Part shown: positions 6,740 to 11,456 of the stretch, piece after piece
Layout of the letters: each line of letters starts with the position of its first letter
Numbering within the stretch: the first letter of the stretch is position 1
Origin: Deltaproteobacteria bacterium
GTDB taxonomy: Bacteria > Desulfobacterota > DSM-4660 > Desulfatiglandales > HGW-15
Assembly: GCA_019308985.1 (NCBI GenBank)
Contig: JAFDHB010000183.1
Span: forward strand, 1 to 11,456
Length of the DNA stretch: 11,456 nucleotides
Reading direction: 5' to 3'
Program-made: the position numbers and the translations under genes
Notes under the pieces: model-generated
Told to the model about the DNA's origin: nothing
Databases searched by the model: none
Seen by the model: the letters and a program-made list of their open reading frames with translations, nothing else

Positions 6740-9700
6740 ATGAAATTCATCGCCGACCTCCACATCCATTCCCATTATTCCCGCGCCACGTCCAGGGACC
6801 TTGACCCGGAGCACCTTGCCCTCTGGGCCAAGAAAAAGGGCATTACGGTTATCGGTACGGGCGATTTCACCCATCCCGGTTGGGTCAAGGAACTCCGGGA
6901 AAAACTTGTGGAGGCGGAGCCGGGGCTTTACCGGCTCAAGCAGGACCTGGAATCTGAGGCGCAGAAGAAGGTACCGGATTCTTGCTTAAATCATACTCGA
7001 TTCCTCCTCTCAGGAGAGATCAGTTGCATCTACAAGAGGGGCGGTAAGACCAGGAAGATCCATCATCTCCTCCTTTTCCCCGACTTTCCTTCCGTTGAAA
7101 GATTCAACCAGCGATTGGACCGTATCGGGAACATAAGATCCGACGGCCGGCCCATCCTCGGCTTGGATTCGAGAGACCTGCTTGAAACGGCCCTCGAGGT
7201 AAGCGAAAAGGCCTTTCTGATTCCAGCCCATGTCTGGACACCCTGGTTCTCCCTGTTTGGGTCCAAGTCCGGCTTTGATACCATAGAAGAGTGCTTCGGT
7301 GACCTTACCCATCACATTCATGCCCTCGAAACGGGCCTTTCCTCGGACCCACCCATGAACCGGCTCCTATCCGCCCTGGACAGGTTTCTCCTGGTGTCAA
7401 ACTCTGACGCCCATTCTCCGTCCAAGATCGGAAGGGAGGCCAACATCTTTGACACGGACCTGGACTATGACCACATTCTGGGGGCCATGATCTCCAGGGA
7501 GGGATTTGAGGGCACTATTGAATTTTTTCCGGAAGAAGGAAAATACCATTTTGACGGGCACAGAAAGTGCTCTGTCAGGTTGCATCCCAAGGAGACGAGG
7601 GAGCATGAGGGCATATGCCCTGCCTGCGGCAAACCCTTGACCATCGGCGTGTTCAACAGGGTAGAGGAGCTTGCCGACCGGGATGACCCTAGTATTTCCA
7701 AGGCTTTTTTCAGTCTTATTCCCCTGACTGAAATCCTGTCGGAGATTTACGACTGCGGACCTTCCACGAAAAGAGTAACTACAGTTTACGAAGATCTCCT
7801 TGCGGGGATAGGCCCTGAGCTCTACATTCTGATGGACGCCCCCTTAGGTGATATTGAGTCCCACGGCGGAATGCTCCTTGCCAAGGCCATTGAAAGGATG
7901 CGTCACTCCCAGGTCATAAAGGAAGAGGGCTATGACGGTGAATACGGGGTCATACGCCTCTTTGACAAGCATGAAAAGGCTGAGTTGATGGGCCAGGAGA
8001 CCCTGTTTCAAGGTGCGAGAAACGAAACACCAAGACGCAAGGTCAGGGAGGGAAACAGGGTTGGTGCTGAACAGCGCAGGCTCTCGAGGATAAGACCGGG
8101 GGGCACGAAAAGCAAGGAAACCTTGACGGATCTGAGCCCCCTGAACCCCATTCTGGACCCACTGAACCAGGCCCAGAGAGACGCCGTTCTCTTTCGCGGC
8201 GGACACCTTGTCATCCTTGCAGGTCCTGGAACCGGTAAGACTATGACCTTGACGCACAGGATCGCCCACCTGATTCAACAAGGGGATGCCGTACCAGGCC
8301 AAATCCTGGCCCTTACCTTCACCAACAAGGCCGCAAGGGAGATGAGGGAAAGGATTACCGACCTCTTTCGAGGGCCTGCCCTCCAGGGGACAGGTAAAGA
8401 TCACATTCCGTCCAACATACTGACCTTTCACGGATTCTGCCTGCAAGTGCTTCGCCGGGATGCGGGTCTGCTGGGCCTGCCACAGGAATTCTCCATCTGC
8501 TCGGAGCACGACATCCAACATGTGGTCAGAGAAGCCCTATCCGGGTCACCGGGGGGCAAAAGGGAGGTGTCTCGTCTTCTGAAGGCCATACCAAGGTTGA
8601 AAAGGGCATTGGTCCAAAAGGGAGAGGAGGAATGCGGTGATAAAGATCTCCTGGCCTTCCTTGAGAGGTACAATCGCATACTGAGGGCCAATTCAATGCT
8701 CGACCTGGATGACCTTGAGGTGGAAACATTGAGGCTCCTCATGGATCATCCCGAAATCTCCCGCAAGTACGCGGAAAGCTTTCCCTGGGTATTTGTGGAC
8801 GAATACCAGGATACAAATCCGGTGCAGGTGGACATACTGAAACAGCTTGTCCATTCCGTCCAATCCCCTTCCACCGCCTATATCTGCGCAATTGGAGATC
8901 CTGACCAGGCCATTTACGGATTCAGGGGTGCTGATGTGGGAAATTTCTTGCGCTTTGAGGCAGACTTCCCCGGCGGCAAAAAGATCATCCTTGGCAAGAA
9001 CTACCGCTCCACAGGAGTGATACTGTCTTCCTCCGCAGCCCTCATGGAAAAGGGCTTTCCCCTCGTCGGTACGCAAGGCCCCGGGGTTCCCATTTCCCTG
9101 GCGGAATGCCATACCGCCGCAGAAGAGGCCGAGATGATCGTGGAGCAGATTGAAAAGCTCCTGGGCGGGACCACTTACTTCTCTATCGACAGCGGCAGGG
9201 TAGCCTCCCATGAAGATGGTGAAGACCTGGGCTTTGGAGATATCGGCGTGCTGTACAGGCTCAACTTTCAAGGAGATGAGCTGGAAGAGGCCTTCTCCAG
9301 GTCAGGCATTCCCTATAGCAGGTCCGGAGAGAAACCCCTGGTCCTTCGCTATCCAGTGAATGTCGTCCGGCGCTTTCTCCAGCTCGTGGGTCTCAGGCAC
9401 ACACCTCACCATGTCAAGGCCTACTTGAGGTCCCTTGAGGAATATGACATTACCAGCCCTCTGGCCAAGGTTCTCAAGGAAGGTAAGCACCCAGGGTTAG
9501 CCGCGCAAGAGATGGGCCCGTTGAGGAAACAGTGTGATGGAACTGCCGGAATCCCGGAGTCGATCAAGTTCACCCTCGAATATCACGGCCTAGACAACTT
9601 TTCCGGTGAGGATGAAGAATCCCTCAGCCGTCTCGAGGCGATAGCTTCAAACTTCCAGGGGGACCTGGAATCCTTCCTGGACGCGCTCTCTTTGGAACGG

Positions 9701-10078
9701 GGCATTGACCACACTGCTCTTTCCGGCGACCGGGTGGCCCTGATGTCACTGCATGCCTCAAAGGGCCTGGAGTGGCCGGTGGTTTTCATCACCGGATGTG
9801 AGAGCGGCCTCATTCCCTGCACCCTCTTCGGTGAGCACGACCTGGAGGAAGAGAGAAGGCTCCTTTACGTGGGCATGACAAGGGCAAAAAGACGATTGAT
9901 AATAACCCGCTCCCGCACCAGGTCCATCAATGGAAAGATACGCACCATGAATGAGTCTCCCTTTCTCAGGTTTATCCCAAAAAAGCTATTGGCTCCCCTT
10001 GAGCGGGCGCCCTGGAACCGAAAGAAAAAGACCCACCAACAGCTCCACCTCTTCCAACCCGGGGACGTTCATTCATAA
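6740..10078 (+). CDS. EndoQ (PHP endonuclease)-UvrD/PcrA-like helicase fusion
   Basis: A 1112-residue fusion. Residues 1-410 are a PHP-domain endonuclease of the EndoQ type, which in Pyrococcus and Bacillus nicks DNA 5' of deaminated bases and abasic sites. Metal ligands are visible as ADLHIHSH (D6, H8, H10), GTGDFTH (D42, H45), AHVWTPW (H164) and SNSDAHS (D223, H225). A zinc-ribbon-like segment follows (C277, C293-x-x-C296). After a basic linker (about 425-470) comes a superfamily-1A helicase: Q-motif LNQAQRDAV (475-483); motif I AGPGTGKT (494-501); Ia LTFTNKAAREMRERI; motif II VDEYQDTNP (686-694); motif III GDPDQAIYGFRGAD (719-732); motif IV LGKNYRST (751-758); motif V LMSLHASKGLEWPVV (1001-1015); motif VI EERRLLYVGMTRAKRRL (1037-1053). 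All ATPase motifs are intact. The helicase part (about 640 residues) is shorter than PcrA/UvrD, mainly at the C-terminus. QETLF (419-423) and QLHLF (1101-1105) resemble beta-clamp-binding peptides. The start at ATG 6740 is fixed by an in-frame stop at 6722, but no Shine-Dalgarno is visible. Confidence 0.93.
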   Translation: MKFIADLHIHSHYSRATSRDLDPEHLALWAKKKGITVIGTGDFTHPGWVKELREKLVEAEPGLYRLKQDLESEAQKKVPDSCLNHTRFLLSGEISCIYKRGGKTRKIHHLLLFPDFPSVERFNQRLDRIGNIRSDGRPILGLDSRDLLETALEVSEKAFLIPAHVWTPWFSLFGSKSGFDTIEECFGDLTHHIHALETGLSSDPPMNRLLSALDRFLLVSNSDAHSPSKIGREANIFDTDLDYDHILGAMISREGFEGTIEFFPEEGKYHFDGHRKCSVRLHPKETREHEGICPACGKPLTIGVFNRVEELADRDDPSISKAFFSLIPLTEILSEIYDCGPSTKRVTTVYEDLLAGIGPELYILMDAPLGDIESHGGMLLAKAIERMRHSQVIKEEGYDGEYGVIRLFDKHEKAELMGQETLFQGARNETPRRKVREGNRVGAEQRRLSRIRPGGTKSKETLTDLSPLNPILDPLNQAQRDAVLFRGGHLVILAGPGTGKTMTLTHRIAHLIQQGDAVPGQILALTFTNKAAREMRERITDLFRGPALQGTGKDHIPSNILTFHGFCLQVLRRDAGLLGLPQEFSICSEHDIQHVVREALSGSPGGKREVSRLLKAIPRLKRALVQKGEEECGDKDLLAFLERYNRILRANSMLDLDDLEVETLRLLMDHPEISRKYAESFPWVFVDEYQDTNPVQVDILKQLVHSVQSPSTAYICAIGDPDQAIYGFRGADVGNFLRFEADFPGGKKIILGKNYRSTGVILSSSAALMEKGFPLVGTQGPGVPISLAECHTAAEEAEMIVEQIEKLLGGTTYFSIDSGRVASHEDGEDLGFGDIGVLYRLNFQGDELEEAFSRSGIPYSRSGEKPLVLRYPVNVVRRFLQLVGLRHTPHHVKAYLRSLEEYDITSPLAKVLKEGKHPGLAAQEMGPLRKQCDGTAGIPESIKFTLEYHGLDNFSGEDEESLSRLEAIASNFQGDLESFLDALSLERGIDHTALSGDRVALMSLHASKGLEWPVVFITGCESGLIPCTLFGEHDLEEERRLLYVGMTRAKRRLIITRSRTRSINGKIRTMNESPFLRFIPKKLLAPLERAPWNRKKKTHQQLHLFQPGDVHS

Positions 10079-10115
10079 TTCAGTAATTATGAAGAAGAGG
10101 GGGACCTTCAATATT

Positions 10116-10229
10116 GATGGCTTCGTAAAAAGTCCAATTTCTGCGTTGCGCTTCATCTCGTTGTGATTGCGGCGTACGCTAAGTACGCCTCATCACACGA
10201 GATTCGCGCGCCTTGAACTTGAAGCTTTG
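10116..10229. repeat. Palindromic dispersed repeat R4 with 8-bp flanking direct repeats
   Basis: This 114-bp element is nearly identical, in inverted orientation, to 2716-2827 of R2. It begins GATGGCTTCGTAAAAAGTCC, 38 bp after the helicase stop. It contains the central hairpin TCTCGTTGTGATTGCGGCGT...ACGCCTCATCACACGAGA with a 5-nt loop region. It ends CTTGAAGCTTTG, whose reverse complement (CAAAGCTTCAAG) shares GCTTC at the same distance from the end as the left terminus. TCAATATT occurs immediately on both sides (10108-10115 and 10230-10237), possibly a target-site duplication. It lies between the convergent helicase and QueG-like genes and touches the RAYT remnant. Confidence 0.8.
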
Positions 10230-10236
10230 TCAATAT

Positions 10237-10395
10237 TCAAATAACTTTCGTCTCCAGTTGATAACGCAGTTCCTTTGCCGTTTTCCCTCCTCGCTCAACT
10301 GCATAGCTGACAGCAGCAGGGGTTATGTCAAGTTTCCTCGTCAAATCCACCATAGACATTCCTAATTCAACCACACTCCAATAGCAGAGTAGTCT
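10237..10395 (-). pseudogene. RAYT (REP-associated tyrosine transposase) C-terminal remnant
   Basis: Reading the minus strand from 10395, a 52-codon frame without a proper start encodes RLLCYWSVVELGMSMVDLTR followed by KLDITPAAVSYAVERGGKTA and about 12 more residues, ending in TGA at 10237-10239. This matches my memory of the conserved tail of deltaproteobacterial RAYT/Y1-transposase proteins, where a DnaA/HTH-like helix-turn-helix (typically R-LLCYWAV-ELG-S...LA-LG-S-PAVS-SV-RGE) follows the catalytic domain. The catalytic HUH domain is absent; upstream sequence is the QueG-like gene. The remnant is in frame with that gene, beginning directly after its TAG stop. Recognition is from pattern memory, not a search. 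It adjoins palindromic repeat R4, the kind of sequence RAYTs mobilise. Confidence 0.65.
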
Positions 10396-11223
10396 CTATC
10401 CCGAACCCGGTTCCTTTGTCTCCCTCTTTTCAGATTGGGCTGTAGGGTCCTTAAAGCTACAGGGCAAGAAGGACGCACACTTCCCGCACACGTGGGTTGA
10501 ATCGGGAAGATCTCTAAAGAAACCCAGCACCTTCCTGTTTTCGACCAGCCGATCCCAGCAGGCCCTGCGCATGAATTGGGATTCTTCAAGGGCAGACACC
10601 GGGCAGGCCTGAATGCATTTCCCGCAGGGTTTGCCAGCCTTTAGGAGACAAGTCTGGTCCTTCTCTATGAGGGGATGGTCTCCGAGGGTGGCCTCGGTAA
10701 CCAGGCTGCCAAGACGACCTGCACAGCCGGCCTGGGTGATCAGCAGGCAGTTCGTACCGAAGCGCCCAAGCCCGGCAATATGGCCAAGATGCTTGTGTGA
10801 CCAGCGGGCCATGAGCTTTACCTCATCAAAATTATGGGTAGCCGGGGTGAGGGCCGAGCGGTATCCGTGCCCTGCTAATAGGTCCGAGAGGGCCTGGCTT
10901 AGGCGGCTGATCAAGTCATTGGTTTCCACATAGGCAATACCCCAGTTCCTGCTGGGACGATCTCCCTTTCGATTCTCTTTCACAAGTTCCTTGGTGAAGG
11001 GAACAAAAAAGACGATCACGGATCTGGCAGATGGTAGTAACTCCTTTGGGAGCAAGTGGTCTTGAGCCGCTATGCTGCGCAGATCGTCGAATCGATGATC
11101 TATGGTCGCACTCACAAGAAGAGGAGCGCGCCACCAGACACCCGAGGTCCTTGCCTGTTTTTCAGCTTCAACATACCTTTCAGCAAAACCCTTCAAGTCA
11201 TTGATGGATAATTCCTGGCCCAT
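10396..11223 (-). CDS. Short QueG-like (COG1600-type) [4Fe-4S] protein
   Basis: A 275-residue iron-sulfur protein resembling epoxyqueuosine reductase. The N-terminal two-thirds matches the QueG-like cobalamin-domain layout (LLPSARSVIVFFVPF at 62-76; AGLGRFGTNCLLITQAGCAGRLGSLVTEA at 150-178, the characteristic GLG-fGtN--LI---G-r-rLgsl-T). A ferredoxin-type cluster motif follows, C192-x7-C200-x2-C203-x3-C207-P. A second, irregular cysteine set (C246-x2-C249-x5-C255, perhaps with C222) replaces QueG's second cluster. It is about 100 residues shorter than true QueG, which has HEAT-like repeats at its C-terminus, so tRNA queuosine reduction should not be assumed. Anaerobes carry many short homologues of unknown role. 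The start at ATG 11223 has GAGG 6 nt upstream. Its stop abuts, in frame, a RAYT remnant, so the original C-terminus may have been altered. Confidence 0.8.
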   Translation of the reverse strand: MGQELSINDLKGFAERYVEAEKQARTSGVWWRAPLLVSATIDHRFDDLRSIAAQDHLLPKELLPSARSVIVFFVPFTKELVKENRKGDRPSRNWGIAYVETNDLISRLSQALSDLLAGHGYRSALTPATHNFDEVKLMARWSHKHLGHIAGLGRFGTNCLLITQAGCAGRLGSLVTEATLGDHPLIEKDQTCLLKAGKPCGKCIQACPVSALEESQFMRRACWDRLVENRKVLGFFRDLPDSTHVCGKCASFLPCSFKDPTAQSEKRETKEPGSG

Positions 11224-11456
11224 GATAGACCTCGGTGCTCGGGGTCAAAGTTTGACAGGCGGTTGCCCAAATCTTTTCCGCTCCACCCATTTATGCCAAA
11301 AGAGAATAGCGCTCATGGTATTTGCTGTTGTGGTCCCTGGGAGTCTTTTCTCAAGGCTCAATCAAATTCCTTCCAGGCACTTACAAGGCACAAACAGTTA
11401 ATAGAAGGCCACAGTAGCCCCAAGAGATCATCTTCACCGGAGCCTCCACCTCTCGC
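11224..11456. other. Unassigned right edge
   Basis: This 233-bp stretch lies upstream of the QueG-like gene. Two minus-strand frames are open to the window edge: one ends in TAA at 11381 (25 codons with stop, closing ...SWGYCGLLLTVCAL), the other in TGA at 11358. Either could be the tail of a gene lying to the right, but neither is recognisable. A plus-strand frame through 11401 overlaps the QueG-like gene and looks like a shadow. I see no tRNA, terminator or repeat here. Confidence 0.3.

Noticed and set aside
10074..10091. CATAATT-CAGT-AATTATG inverted repeat at the helicase stop as a terminator
   Set aside because: The 7-bp stem is almost all A-T, has no following T tract, and overlaps the stop codon, so it would be too weak for intrinsic termination.
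10396..11223. Naming the iron-sulfur protein queG
   Set aside because: It lacks about 100 C-terminal residues and a normal second cluster motif, so the specific tRNA-modification role is not supported.

Overview
The window is bacterial, with moderate-to-high GC and densely packed genes. Several features point to an anaerobic Desulfobacterota-like (deltaproteobacterial) genome: long imperfect palindromes ending in GATGGCTTCGTAAAAAG-type sequence, a remnant of a RAYT transposase with a DnaA/HTH-like tail, an EndoQ-UvrD fusion, and a short QueG-like iron-sulfur protein. This assignment is an inference from gene families and repeat type; no rRNA or tRNA is present to fix it.

Layout, left to right: the 3' end of a TPR gene (+); a 137-bp element with 17-bp terminal inverted repeats (266-402); a GNAT acetyltransferase (-, 453-956); a 374-bp gap; a zinc-dependent histone-deacetylase-family deacetylase with a TTG start (+, 1331-2491); two abutting palindromic repeats (2510-2827); acetyl-CoA synthetase (-, 2830-4812); a third palindromic repeat (4884-5023); a DHPS-like metallo-beta-lactamase-fold protein and dephospho-CoA kinase CoaE in one overlapping operon (-, 5022-6628); a divergent promoter region with a short palindrome (6629-6739); a 1112-residue EndoQ (PHP endonuclease) fused to a UvrD/PcrA-like helicase (+, 6740-10078); a fourth palindromic repeat (10116-10229) abutting a 52-codon RAYT remnant (10237-10395); and a short QueG-like [4Fe-4S] protein (-, 10396-11223). 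The last 233 bp hold no gene I can name.

Two themes stand out. First, GNAT, HDAC-family deacetylase, acetyl-CoA synthetase and CoaE sit together. This is the gene set expected for making CoA, charging it with acetate, and switching the synthetase by reversible lysine acetylation, as in Bacillus acuA/acuC/acsA; the target lysine motif is intact in the synthetase. Second, the EndoQ-UvrD protein joins a nuclease for deaminated DNA to a helicase and carries two candidate sliding-clamp-binding pentapeptides (QETLF at the domain junction, QLHLF at the C-terminus). This suggests a self-contained, clamp-directed repair enzyme.

The repeats form a family of their own. Four elements share a terminal sequence, each presents that terminus to the 3' end of a gene, and one lies against a broken RAYT, the transposase class known to go with REP palindromes.
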